DNA of 64,000 nt from NCBI GenBank assembly GCA_016716385.1, contig JADJWL010000005.1:248001-312000 (forward strand), given 5' to 3'. Positions 9,069 to 17,455 of the stretch are shown piece after piece; within the stretch, counting starts at the first letter, position 1, and each line of letters begins with the position of its first letter. The notes below the pieces were generated by a model. It saw only the letters and a list, made by a program, of their open reading frames with translations, was not told the origin of the DNA and ran no database searches. Position numbers and translations under genes: made by a program. The stretch comes from Bryobacterales bacterium (GTDB taxonomy: Bacteria; Acidobacteriota; Terriglobia; Bryobacterales; Bryobacteraceae).

Positions 9069-12000
9069 GGCCGCTTCTTCCGCGTGGCGACGAGGTGCAC
9101 TTTGCCCGCACCCGCGGCGTCGACGCGTAGCGTCTGGTCGACAATCTCCGCCTGTTCCACGAGGTGGCGCTTGTAGGAACCCGTCGCGGGGCTGGCGCTC
9201 TCGGCGCGTCCGATGTAGCGCAACGTGCGGCCCGATTCGTCCAGCAGAGGCTGCAGGTTCTCCTGGATGAACCGCCAGGGGCCCATGTTTCGCGGTTCCT
9301 CCTGCACCCAGACGACGTCAGCATCGGGCCCGTATTTCTCGAGGATCTCCCTCACCTCATCCTCAGGGAACGGATACAACTGCTCCACGCGGACCAGCGC
9401 GACGTCGCCCGCTGCCGCTTCGCGCTGCGCATGCAGGTCGAGGTACACCTTGCCGGAACAGAAGGCGACGCGTCCCACGGTCGCCGGGTTCGGCTGCACC
9501 GGATCGTCGATGACTGTCTGGAAACCGCCGCCCGTGAACGCCTCCAGCGGGGACGCCACGCCGGGATGGCGCAGCAGCGACTTCGGCGTGAACAGCACCA
9601 ACGGCTTGCGCATGCCGCGGCGGTCGCTGCCGCCGAACATCTGCCGCCGCAGCAGGTGGAAATACTGCGCCGCGGTCGTACAGTTGCACACCTGGAAGTT
9701 CTCCTGCGCGCAGGCGGTCAGGAACCGCTCGATGCGGGCGCTGGAGTGCTCGGGACCCTGGCCTTCGAATCCATGCGGCAGCAGCATCACGACGCCGTTC
9801 GGCTGGCCCCACTTCTGCTCGGAGCTCGAGATGAACTGGTCGATCATGATCTGCGCGCCGTTGACGAAGTCGCCGAACTGCGCCTCCCACATCACGAGCG
9901 TCAGCGGGTCGGCCACGCTGAAGCCGAACTCGAAGCCGAGCACGGCGTACTCGCTGAGCGAACTGTCGTAGACCTGGAAGTGCGCCTGGTCCGGCGACAG
10001 GTGGCACATCGGAATGTAGCGTTCCGCCGTTTCCGAATCATAGAAGATGAGATGGCGCTGGCTGAAGGTGCCGCGGCCGGAATCCTGGCCGCTGAGCCGG
10101 ACCGGCGTCCCCTCCAGGACAAGGCTGCCGAAGGCGAGCGCCTCGGCGTACGCCCAATCCACCACGCCATTCGACCGCAGCACCTCGCGGCGCTTTTCGA
10201 CAAAGGTCCGCAGCTTCGGATGGATATGGAACGTCTCCGGGAAGCGCGTAATGCCTTCGACCACCCGTTCGAGCAGGTCGCGATCGATCGACGTGCGCGG
10301 GCAGAATCCGCCGATGTCCCCGGCGGGAACCGTGCTCAACTCCTGCAATTCGTAGCGCTCGGCCGTCCGCTGCGCCTGATCGAAGGCCTCGTTGAGACGC
10401 TGCGCGACGCTCTTGCGCATCGCGGCGACTTCTTCGAGCGTCAGCACCTTCTCGCGCACCAGCCGCTCGGCGTACTGCACGGCGGCCGAGGGATGCTGCC
10501 GGATCTTGCGGTACATGATCGGCTGCGTAAAGCTCGGATCGTCGCCCTCGTTGTGGCCGTGCCGGCGGTAGCAGACCATGTCGATCACGACATCTTTCTT
10601 GAAGGCCTGCCGGAAATCGAAGGCGACCTGGACGGCCCGAATACACGCCTCCGGGTCGTCGCCGTTCACGTGGAAAATCGGCGCCTGCACCATGCGGGCG
10701 ACATCGGTCGAATAGTAGGCCGAACGCGCGGCGTCGGGCAGAGTCGTAAAGCCGATCTGGTTGTTGATGACGAGGTGGATCGTGCCGCCGGTGCGGTACC
10801 CGGGAAGCTGAGACATCTGGAGCGTCTCCTGGACCACGCCCTGGCCGGCGAACGCAGCGTCGCCGTGGACCAGGATCGGGATCACCTTCTCGCGGGCCTT
10901 GTCGCCGAGACGGTCCTGCTTGGGACGGACGATGCCCTGGACGACCGGGTCGACTGCTTCGAGGTGGCTCGGATTCGGGGCCACCGAGACCGTGATGTCC
11001 TTGCCCGCGGGCGACTGGCGGATGCCGGTCGCGCCCAGGTGATACTTGACGTCCCCGGACCCTTGGGTGCTGGTGGGATCGATGTGTCCTTCGAACTCGG
11101 CGAACACCTGGGTCAGGGGCTTGCCGACAACATTTGCCAGCACGTTCAGGCGTCCCCGATGCGCCATGCCGATGACGATCTCCTGCACGCCGTTGTCGGC
11201 GGCGCGGTCGATCGCGTGGTCAAGAATCGCAATGGCGGATTCGGCGCCTTCGAGCGCGAACCGCTTCTGCCCGACGAAGCGCGTATGCAGGAAGTGTTCG
11301 AATTCTTCGGCGCGGATCAGTTCGTTCAGGATTTCCAGGCGCGTTTCCCGGCCGAGCGGCCAGTTGTTGGCTTCCGGCTCCATGCGTCGCTGCAGCCACC
11401 GTTTTTCGTCCGGGCTCTGGATGTTCATGAACAGCGGCCCGATCTTGGCGCAGTAAGTCTGGCGCAGCGTCTCCAGGATCTCGCGCAGGGTCGACACGGC
11501 CTTGGGGCCGACTTCGCCTCCGCCGCCGAGCGTGCCGGTGGGGAACTCGCGATCGAGATCCCAGATGGTCAGCCCGTAGGTGGCCGGATCAAGTTCGGGG
11601 TGATACTGCGGTTCGGAGCCCAGCGGATCGAGATCGGCGATGATGTGCCCGCGGACGCGGTAGGCGTTGATCAGTTGGATGACCGCCGCTTCCTTGGCGA
11701 TTTCCGCCTGGCGCGAGGCCACGCCGGGCAGGGAAGAATGCAGGTCCGGCGACCATTGAACCGGACGGTGTGGCATCTTCAGGCTCGCGAAGATTTCGTC
11801 GTAGAACTCTTCTTCGCCGTCGAGCAGCGCCTGGATCTTGCCCAGGAACATGCCGGATTCGGCGCCCTGGATGATGCGGTGGTCGTACGTACAGGTGACC
11901 GTCATCACCTTGCTGATGCCGAGCGCGGCGCGCACGTCCGGCGCCACGCCCAGGTACTGCGGGGGATAGTCGATGGTCCCGACGGCGACGATCGCGCCCT

Positions 12001-12733
12001 GTCCGGGCATCAGGCGCGGGATCGAGCCCATGGTGCCGACGGTCCCTGGATTGGTCAGAGAAATCGTTGTCGCCTGAAAGTCGTCGAGAGCCAGCTTATT
12101 GCGGCGGGCGCGCGCGACGAGGTCGTCGAACCGTGCCATGTAGGCTTCGAAGTCGAGCGACCCGGCGTTCTTGATGTTCGGCACGACGAGGTTGCGGGCG
12201 CCTTCGCGCGTCTCGACGTCCACCGCGATGCCCAGATTCACCTGCGGCCGGACGATCCGGAAGGGCTGTCCGCCGCGTTCGGAGTAGGCATGGTTCAACT
12301 GCGGGAAGGCGCGCAGCGCCCGCACAATCGCCCAGCCGATGATGTGGGTGTAGGAAACTTTGCTCTTGCCCGTGGTGGTGCGGCGCAGGTTGACGATGCG
12401 CCGGTTCTCGTCGATCACCTTGACCGGAATCGTGCGCTGCGAGGTCGCCAGCGGCAGGCTGAGACTGGCCTCCATGTTCTCGGCGATCTTGCCCGCGATG
12501 CCGCGCATCGCGACCAGTTCTTCACCCGGACCGGGTTCGACCACCGGGGCCGCGGGGGCGCGACGCACAGGTTCGGCCGCCGGGGCGCCGCCATTGTCCA
12601 GACGCTTGCCGTTCGCCTCGAACATCTGCTTCCAACTGGGATCGACCGCCTGCCGGTCATGCAGGTACTGCTGGTAAAGTTCTTCTTCGAGCCAACTATT
12701 GATCCCCAAACCGGGTTCTTTTGTGCTGGACAT
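9065..12733 (-). CDS. kgd: multifunctional 2-oxoglutarate dehydrogenase E1 with fused E2 domain (Kgd type)
   Basis: 1,222 residues, matching the mycobacterial Kgd layout. Residues 1-40 hold the E1o N-terminal helix motif (LGINSWLEEELYQQYLHDRQ). Residues about 100-330 are a succinyltransferase (E2) catalytic domain without a lipoyl domain, ending in TYDHRIIQGAESG with the CAT-type catalytic His. The remaining residues are the thiamine-diphosphate E1 (IAMAHRGRLNVL, HGDAAFAGQGVVQET, the Mg/ThDP region VINNQIGFTT). It converts 2-oxoglutarate to succinyl-CoA in the TCA cycle with a separate lipoyl E2 and E3. ATG 12733 was chosen because the N-terminal motif begins right there; the open frame continues upstream without homology. 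A TATCAT hexamer lies 26 bases before the start. It lies 23 bases after the HEAT-repeat gene. Confidence 0.95.
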   Translation of the reverse strand: MSSTKEPGLGINSWLEEELYQQYLHDRQAVDPSWKQMFEANGKRLDNGGAPAAEPVRRAPAAPVVEPGPGEELVAMRGIAGKIAENMEASLSLPLATSQRTIPVKVIDENRRIVNLRRTTTGKSKVSYTHIIGWAIVRALRAFPQLNHAYSERGGQPFRIVRPQVNLGIAVDVETREGARNLVVPNIKNAGSLDFEAYMARFDDLVARARRNKLALDDFQATTISLTNPGTVGTMGSIPRLMPGQGAIVAVGTIDYPPQYLGVAPDVRAALGISKVMTVTCTYDHRIIQGAESGMFLGKIQALLDGEEEFYDEIFASLKMPHRPVQWSPDLHSSLPGVASRQAEIAKEAAVIQLINAYRVRGHIIADLDPLGSEPQYHPELDPATYGLTIWDLDREFPTGTLGGGGEVGPKAVSTLREILETLRQTYCAKIGPLFMNIQSPDEKRWLQRRMEPEANNWPLGRETRLEILNELIRAEEFEHFLHTRFVGQKRFALEGAESAIAILDHAIDRAADNGVQEIVIGMAHRGRLNVLANVVGKPLTQVFAEFEGHIDPTSTQGSGDVKYHLGATGIRQSPAGKDITVSVAPNPSHLEAVDPVVQGIVRPKQDRLGDKAREKVIPILVHGDAAFAGQGVVQETLQMSQLPGYRTGGTIHLVINNQIGFTTLPDAARSAYYSTDVARMVQAPIFHVNGDDPEACIRAVQVAFDFRQAFKKDVVIDMVCYRRHGHNEGDDPSFTQPIMYRKIRQHPSAAVQYAERLVREKVLTLEEVAAMRKSVAQRLNEAFDQAQRTAERYELQELSTVPAGDIGGFCPRTSIDRDLLERVVEGITRFPETFHIHPKLRTFVEKRREVLRSNGVVDWAYAEALAFGSLVLEGTPVRLSGQDSGRGTFSQRHLIFYDSETAERYIPMCHLSPDQAHFQVYDSSLSEYAVLGFEFGFSVADPLTLVMWEAQFGDFVNGAQIMIDQFISSSEQKWGQPNGVVMLLPHGFEGQGPEHSSARIERFLTACAQENFQVCNCTTAAQYFHLLRRQMFGGSDRRGMRKPLVLFTPKSLLRHPGVASPLEAFTGGGFQTVIDDPVQPNPATVGRVAFCSGKVYLDLHAQREAAAGDVALVRVEQLYPFPEDEVREILEKYGPDADVVWVQEEPRNMGPWRFIQENLQPLLDESGRTLRYIGRAESASPATGSYKRHLVEQAEIVDQTLRVDAAGAGKVHLVATRKKRP

Positions 12734-12756
12734 TGGGAGGAAAGACGCCTTCCCTG

Positions 12757-13665
12757 TTATGATACCTTCTCCAGCGGGGGTTCCGCGGCCGCCTCCCGCT
12801 TCTGTGCCCGGTGGATCCTGGCAAGGGCGCGGACGGCATTGAACCCGACGCCGTGGGGCGATCCAATGAGGCTCTTCAACAGCGGGATGAACGTGGGATC
12901 CTCCAGGTAACCCATCGCCCAGCAGGCTGCGGCCCCGTGGGCGGCATTCGGCGATCTGGACATCCTTTCCAGGCCGTCTTCCCCTTCCTTTAGCTTTGCG
13001 TAGCAGAGCCCGATGCAGGCATTGGCCTGAACGCGGTGATGCGGGTCCGCAGCCGCCTTGCGGAACAGGTCCAGTGCGCCCTCGGAGCTGTCGTGCCACA
13101 ACGCCTCCACGGCGTTGGCGCGGATGCGGGGATCCGGATCGGTGAGCCATTTCCTGAGCCAGACGGGGTCCTTCCGGCCCCGCGCCGCCAGGAGAGCGGC
13201 CTTCGACCGCACCTTTTCGTCGGGACTCCTCAGGATCTGAATCAGGATGGGCAAGGTTCGGTTCCCGTCCGAGAACGACGAAACGACTTCCAGGACATGG
13301 GTCAGAATGGCCGCACTCTCCTTGCTCCTCGCGTCCCAGACCGCGCGCAGCAGGCGAACATCCAGTGCGGGTTCGATGCGGAACAGAACCTTCGCCGCTG
13401 TCTTCAACTGCCGCGGATCTCTCCGCGGATCGCAGAACTCCGCGATCACGGCATCGAGATTGAGAAGTGCGCGGGCCAACCGCTCGCCTCCCGGGACCGG
13501 CTCGCCACTACCGAGAAGCGCCAATCCCTCCCGGCAGAACTGCTCCGGATCCTGCCGGATGAGTTGCTCGAACTCCTGTTCAGCGCCGCCCCTGCCGGCT
13601 TCGACTTGCTCCAGGATGTCGACGATCGCGGCTTGCTTTGCGGTGTCGGGCTGCACCAGTGGCAT
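12757..13665 (-). CDS. HEAT-repeat protein
   Basis: 302 residues, no signal peptide and no membrane segment, so probably cytoplasmic. From about residue 100 onward there are tandem alpha-helical HEAT/PBS-lyase-like repeats of about 30 residues: SPDEKVRSKAALLAARG, DPDPRIRANAVEALWHD, DPHHRVQANACIGLCY and the like. Each carries the conserved D-P-x-x-R/V-R-x-x-A pattern. Such solenoids mediate protein-protein contacts; no catalytic motif is seen. It precedes the 2-oxoglutarate dehydrogenase gene by 23 bases and is probably in the same transcript, but a functional link cannot be shown. A tRNA-Ser gene lies upstream on the same strand. Confidence 0.8.
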   Translation of the reverse strand: MPLVQPDTAKQAAIVDILEQVEAGRGGAEQEFEQLIRQDPEQFCREGLALLGSGEPVPGGERLARALLNLDAVIAEFCDPRRDPRQLKTAAKVLFRIEPALDVRLLRAVWDARSKESAAILTHVLEVVSSFSDGNRTLPILIQILRSPDEKVRSKAALLAARGRKDPVWLRKWLTDPDPRIRANAVEALWHDSSEGALDLFRKAAADPHHRVQANACIGLCYAKLKEGEDGLERMSRSPNAAHGAAACWAMGYLEDPTFIPLLKSLIGSPHGVGFNAVRALARIHRAQKREAAAEPPLEKVS

Positions 13666-13807
13666 CTCCTAGTCCCTTATCGGCCGCCCTGGCCGAATAC
13701 GAGGGAAAAGAGACCGTGCGCGCCGTCTACCGCCGCCCACTCAGGAAGGAAACTGAATCGCCTGAACCGGCTAGCCGGGGCTGTAATTAGGGATACGACT
13801 GACAGAC

Positions 13808-13897
13808 TGGCGGTGAGGGTGGGATTCGAACCCACGGAACCCGTAAAGGTTCAACGGTTTTCGAGACCGCCCGATTCAACCACTCTCGCACCTCACC
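13808..13897 (-). tRNA. tRNA-Ser (anticodon CGA)
   Basis: 90 bases including an encoded CCA (13808-13810). The acceptor stem pairs GGTGAGG with CCTCACC. The anticodon region reads CGGTCTCGAAAACCG, giving CGA, very close to the E. coli serine CGA isoacceptor. A long variable arm typical of class II tRNAs is present (GAACC TTTACG GGTTC), and the T-arm is GTGGGTTCGAATCCCAC. It decodes UCG, a frequent serine codon in this GC-rich DNA. The flanks (13666-13807 and 13898-13978) hold nothing else I can recognise. Confidence 0.97.
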
Positions 13898-13978
13898 TCA
13901 GTTCCCTACTATACCAGCATCTCCGGGCTCCCGGCAGCCCCTCAGGCGAATGGCCTATCACTTGCCATAGAGGCGCGT

Positions 13979-14239
13979 ATGACCACAGTCGAAGCCCTGC
14001 GTATGGAGATCGAAACCCTGCGCGCCGAGGTCGATCGGCAGCGCGACGCCCTCGGCAGAATTGCCGATACCCTTTCCCCAGGTCCTTGCGAGCGTTGCAC
14101 TTGCGCCGGATGCCGGGGAGAGATGAACGAAGCTCTCCAGATTGCATCCCGGATGCTTGCTGAGGAAGTCGAGCCCGTGCCGTCCCGGTTTGCGGCGGTC
14201 CGCGCAATCTTCGCCGGGCACAGTTTACAAAGCTGGTAA
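13979..14239 (+). CDS. small Cys-containing coiled-coil protein (unknown)
   Basis: 86 residues from an ATG at 13979. Residues 3-35 form a heptad-like coiled coil (VEALRMEIETLRAEVDRQR). Next comes CERCTCAGC (residues 37-45), a spacing that could bind a small metal ion such as zinc, and then a second helix. No signal or transmembrane segment. I do not recognise a family. It stands alone between the divergent tRNA-Ser and a convergent lipoprotein gene. The ordered helix-Cys-helix design and lack of low complexity favour a real gene, but the evidence is limited to the sequence itself. Confidence 0.55.
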   Translation: MTTVEALRMEIETLRAEVDRQRDALGRIADTLSPGPCERCTCAGCRGEMNEALQIASRMLAEEVEPVPSRFAAVRAIFAGHSLQSW

Positions 14240-14250
14240 ATCTTACACGG

Positions 14251-14979
14251 TCAGCGCAGCCAGTCGCGCACTGACGCAGCCGGCGCCGCGACGCGCAGGC
14301 TGACTCCGGCTTCCGACGCAGCGATCTCCATGTGGTCGAGCAGCGGTTGGAAACGCGGGTGCACGGTTGCGCGGGCCAACGTGGCCAGTCCCCGGAGCGT
14401 AGCGGCCAGGTCTTCGGACTGGCGCGGGTCCCGCGTGACTGCGGCCACTTCGACGGTCGCCTCGGACGCGACCAGAGCCCAGCCACGAAACGATCGGACT
14501 GCGGCGAGAAGACGGCGAGTATTGCCGCTCTGCCCGCCCGGCACCCCAAGCGTCCGGGATTCTCCCGCATCCATCACAGCCCAGACTGCAGCGCCTTCCG
14601 GAATGCCGGCGACCGCCTCGAGCAAACGCCCAGCGGCCGGAGACGATCCATGACGGACGGCATCCATCTCTCCAACGGCGCCGACGTCCCGCCGCAAGGC
14701 GCGCACGCGCCACGCGGGTGGCATGTCCAGCAGTTCTCCGCGCACCAGGACGATCCAGGCGTCCGGTGTGACGGCGGCGAGTACTTCTTTCACAGTTCTA
14801 GTACGCCTATCGAGCCGCGCGTCCCACACGGGACTGGCACGCAGCGGCGCGCCGCGGAGCCCTGCGAGGAGCACGGTGTCCGGCGGGATGTAGGCGGCCA
14901 GCTCGGGATCGACGCGGCCGCGCGATGGATCCCGCCCGCATCCGGCCAGCACGATCGCGACAACCAGAAGCCAGCGCAT
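14251..14979 (-). CDS. predicted lipoprotein of unknown function
   Basis: 242 residues. The N-terminus MRWLLVVAIVLAGCGRD is a clear lipoprotein signal with the lipobox LAGC, so the mature protein is lipid-anchored at Cys14. The remainder is alternating hydrophobic beta/alpha segments (AYIPPDTVLLAGL, DAWIVLVRGEL, GAAVWAVMDAGES, GWALVASEATVEV) and ends in a helix-plus-strand segment (ASEAGVSLRVAAPAASVRDWLR region). The same layout appears in the exported protein at 56341-57222, suggesting two members of one lineage-specific family. Its ATG overlaps the permease stop by one base (TGATG), so it is translationally coupled to the ABC exporter and may be a periplasmic accessory of it. Confidence 0.75.
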   Translation of the reverse strand: MRWLLVVAIVLAGCGRDPSRGRVDPELAAYIPPDTVLLAGLRGAPLRASPVWDARLDRRTRTVKEVLAAVTPDAWIVLVRGELLDMPPAWRVRALRRDVGAVGEMDAVRHGSSPAAGRLLEAVAGIPEGAAVWAVMDAGESRTLGVPGGQSGNTRRLLAAVRSFRGWALVASEATVEVAAVTRDPRQSEDLAATLRGLATLARATVHPRFQPLLDHMEIAASEAGVSLRVAAPAASVRDWLR

Positions 14980-15791
14980 CAGTAGCTCCGCCGCTGGAAG
15001 AGCCACACGGCGCCGCCAAGCGCCAGGACGCCCGAAACCGCCGAAGTCGCCAGCGCGCTCCAATCGGTCAAGGGCTGTCCCATGGCCAGATTCCGGCACT
15101 GGACGCCGAGATCCCAGACCTTTGGCAGCACGTGATAGAGCGAACTCCCGAAGACCTGAAGCGGCGCTGCCTCCACAACCCTGTTCAGCAGGTCGCGCTG
15201 GGAAGCGATGGCGGCGCCGAGGACGGCGGCCAGCGTGAGAACCGGCGACCACACCGGGCTGGCGGTCAGGACCGCCGCCAGCAGCCCGATAGCGAGCAAC
15301 GAGGCCACCAGCACCATGGATACGGCGGCGGACCAGAGCAACCCGTCCGGCCAGATGCCCGTCTTCAGGCCCGCAATCAGCCACACGCCGCCGACCAGGT
15401 ACGCCGCATTCAGCGCAATGACCAGCAGCGACCCGGCGTAACGCGACAAGAGCAGGTGCGGGCGGGAGACAGGCTTGGCGAGAAGCCATTCGATGCGCCC
15501 GGGCTCGAATAGCGCCGGCAGAACGCTGGCCGCCGCCCCGAGAATCACCAGCAGCCCGGCGCTTACGAGGAACGCGGCCAGCAGACCGAGGAAGTTGGCC
15601 AGAAGCGTCGCGATGTCACCCGCCGAGCTCTCGAATCCAAGAAGCGCCACGCTTGCCGGAACACCAGTCTCAACCCGCAGGGCGGCCAGGACCAGGAGCA
15701 CCACGGTGGAAAAGCCTGGCATGGCCCAGAAGGCGCGATGGGCCGCCGTTTCGCGGAACAATTCGGCAATCAACGCCAGCGTGACCTTCAT
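14979..15791 (-). CDS. ABC-2-type transporter permease
   Basis: 270 residues with about six hydrophobic membrane segments: FSTVVLLVLAALRV, FLGLLAAFLVSAGLLVILGA, LLVIALNAAYLVGGVWLIAGL, SMVLVASLLAIGLLAAVL, VLTLAAVLGAAIA and VSGVLALGGAVWLF. The N-terminal IAELFRETAAHRAFW and the LFEPGRIEWLLAKPVSR loop are typical of NosY/ABC-2 permeases. ATG 15791 overlaps the ATPase stop (ATGA), and its own stop overlaps the lipoprotein start (TGATG). The substrate is unknown; NosY-like permeases serve copper-enzyme maturation or lipid and antibiotic export. Confidence 0.86.
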   Translation of the reverse strand: MKVTLALIAELFRETAAHRAFWAMPGFSTVVLLVLAALRVETGVPASVALLGFESSAGDIATLLANFLGLLAAFLVSAGLLVILGAAASVLPALFEPGRIEWLLAKPVSRPHLLLSRYAGSLLVIALNAAYLVGGVWLIAGLKTGIWPDGLLWSAAVSMVLVASLLAIGLLAAVLTASPVWSPVLTLAAVLGAAIASQRDLLNRVVEAAPLQVFGSSLYHVLPKVWDLGVQCRNLAMGQPLTDWSALATSAVSGVLALGGAVWLFQRRSY

Positions 15792-16651
15792 GCTTGTGCC
15801 GCCCGCTCCACCGTATCGAGGTATACCTGCTCCAGAGTGCTGCGCGCGGGACCGAAACTCTCCAGAACGCCGCCGCCCGCCCGGATCGCATCGAGCGCGG
15901 CGTAGGCGTCCTCGCGCTTTGCGAAGACCAGTCGCACATGCGGCGCACTGGCGTCGCACGACACCGCCGTGCCGGCAACCGCGCTCAGGACTGCCTGCGG
16001 AACCCCGGCGGCGTCCACCTGGAATCCGCCGCCCGCGGTCAACTCCGCGACGTTCCCCTCGCGCGACACGCTTCCCCGGCAGAGGATTGCCACGCGGTGG
16101 CAGCATGCCTCGACATCGGCCAGGTGGTGGGAGTTCAGGACAATCGCGGTCCCCTGTGCCGCGAGTTCGGAGAACAGGTCGAGGACGTTGCGATGCCCCG
16201 AAGGGTCGAGGCCGTCGGCCGGTTCGTCGAGCACGAGCAGACGCGGCCGCGGCAGAAGCGCCTGCGCCAGGCCAAGCAGTTGCAGCTTCGCCCGCGGCAG
16301 CCGGATGAGCCTCTCGCCGAGCGTATCCGCGATTCCCAGGCGTTCGCACACCTCGGCGATGCGCGATTTCAAATCGTCGCGTCGGACGCCCGCCAGGGTC
16401 CCGTGATACAGCAGCATGTCGCGCGCGGTGAGCGGCTCGGGAACGAAGAAATGCTCCGGCACATAACCCGTGTTGCGGCGGGCGGCGGCGTCGGCGGCGT
16501 CGAGTCCGAACAGCCAGACGCGGCCCGCACTTGGACGCACACAGCCGAGCAGCATCCGCGCGAGCGTGCTCTTGCCCGATCCGCTGGGTCCGAGAAGGCC
16601 GAAGATAGTTCCCTCTTCGACACGGAGCGAGACCGAATCCACGACGCGCAC
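15788..16651 (-). CDS. ABC transporter ATP-binding protein
   Basis: 287 residues from the GTG at 16651, with Walker A GPSGSGKST, Walker B LLVLDEPADGLDP, the switch His in LNSHHL, and a family-typical C-terminal tail. The signature region is diverged (RLPRAKLQLLGLAQAL in place of LSGGQ), which is unusual and could lower ATPase activity. The start is doubtful: 11 further codons upstream read AVLTEGLTKAYGG, the normal first strand of this family, but no canonical start exists in that frame. An ATG at 16722 would reach it if the GAGAGA repeat (complement of 16693-16698) were two bases shorter. Forms an operon with the permease (ATGA overlap) and lipoprotein. Confidence 0.86.
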   Translation of the reverse strand: MRVVDSVSLRVEEGTIFGLLGPSGSGKSTLARMLLGCVRPSAGRVWLFGLDAADAAARRNTGYVPEHFFVPEPLTARDMLLYHGTLAGVRRDDLKSRIAEVCERLGIADTLGERLIRLPRAKLQLLGLAQALLPRPRLLVLDEPADGLDPSGHRNVLDLFSELAAQGTAIVLNSHHLADVEACCHRVAILCRGSVSREGNVAELTAGGGFQVDAAGVPQAVLSAVAGTAVSCDASAPHVRLVFAKREDAYAALDAIRAGGGVLESFGPARSTLEQVYLDTVERAAQA

Positions 16652-16744
16652 GCCACCGTACGCCTTTGTCAGGCCTTCGGTCAGAACTGCGCTCTCTCGC
16701 CACTGTCCGGGAATGCCTCCATTATGGCAAACTGATACAGACTC

Positions 16745-17455
16745 GTGAAATTTCTATTCGTCGCACCGGCCTGCCTGCTGGTTCTTGGCAGCGTCCCGCT
16801 AGCGGGCGCGAACAAGCTGACCAGGCAGGAAAAAGAAGATGGCTTCGTCCTGCTGTTTGACGGCAAGTCAACGCAGCACTGGCGCACGATCCGGCAGCGC
16901 CCCGGCGCCGGCGGGTGGGTCGTCCGCAAGGGCATCCTCACCTGGGAGAAGGGCGGGTCCTGGCTGGGCACCGAGGAGAAGTATTACGACTTTGTCCTGC
17001 GGCTCGAATACCGCACGGGTCAGGACAGCAACTCCGGCATCTTTCTGCGCTCCGCCGACGAGGGAAACCCGGCATTCAGCGGCATGGAGCTGCAGATCGC
17101 CAGCGACGCGGGTAAACCGCCGGGCAAGCAGACCACAGGTGCGCTGTACGGCGCCGTGGCTCCCGCGCGTAACATGGCGAGACCGCCGGGCGAGTGGAAC
17201 ACGGTGGAGGTGATCGTCTATGACCGCCGTGTCCATGCGACCTGGAACGGCGCCGTGGTGCTGGATGTGAACCTGGATGACGCGCGTTACCAGGATGTCC
17301 AGGAGCGGCCGCTCGCCGAACGTGTGCCGTTCGGACGCGTCGGCTTGCAGGCGTACAGTTCCGGGGAACCGGTGGAGTTCCGCAACCTGCGCGTCCGCGT
17401 GCTGAAGACCGGGCCCATCTTCCCTCCCCGGAAGAGCGACGATCTTGAGGATTGA
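16745..17455 (+). CDS. exported DUF1080 (3-keto-disaccharide hydrolase-like) protein
   Basis: 236 residues from a GTG at 16745, with a signal peptide ending near PLAGA. The DUF1080 core shows GFVLLFDGKSTQHWRT, GGSWLGTEEKYYDFVLRLEY, SNSGIFLRS, and ALYGAVAPARNMARPPGEW, then the strand GPFGRVGLQAYSSGEPVEFRN-type ending. The fold is a concanavalin-like beta-sandwich. Members of this family have been linked to cleavage of 3-keto-glycosides made by secreted Gfo/Idh/MocA oxidoreductases, and such an oxidoreductase is encoded two genes downstream. The next gene overlaps its 3' end by 11 bases, so this is the first gene of a plus-strand chain. Confidence 0.88.
   Translation: MKFLFVAPACLLVLGSVPLAGANKLTRQEKEDGFVLLFDGKSTQHWRTIRQRPGAGGWVVRKGILTWEKGGSWLGTEEKYYDFVLRLEYRTGQDSNSGIFLRSADEGNPAFSGMELQIASDAGKPPGKQTTGALYGAVAPARNMARPPGEWNTVEVIVYDRRVHATWNGAVVLDVNLDDARYQDVQERPLAERVPFGRVGLQAYSSGEPVEFRNLRVRVLKTGPIFPPRKSDDLED

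Noticed and set aside
9164..12910. 1,248-residue plus-strand open frame
   Set aside because: It is antisense to the strongly supported 2-oxoglutarate dehydrogenase gene and has the Arg/His/Asp/Gly-rich composition of a GC-rich shadow frame, with no recognisable domain.
12734..13150. N-terminal extension of the 2-oxoglutarate dehydrogenase
   Set aside because: It overlaps the HEAT-repeat gene in another frame, and the family N-terminal motif begins right after ATG 12733.
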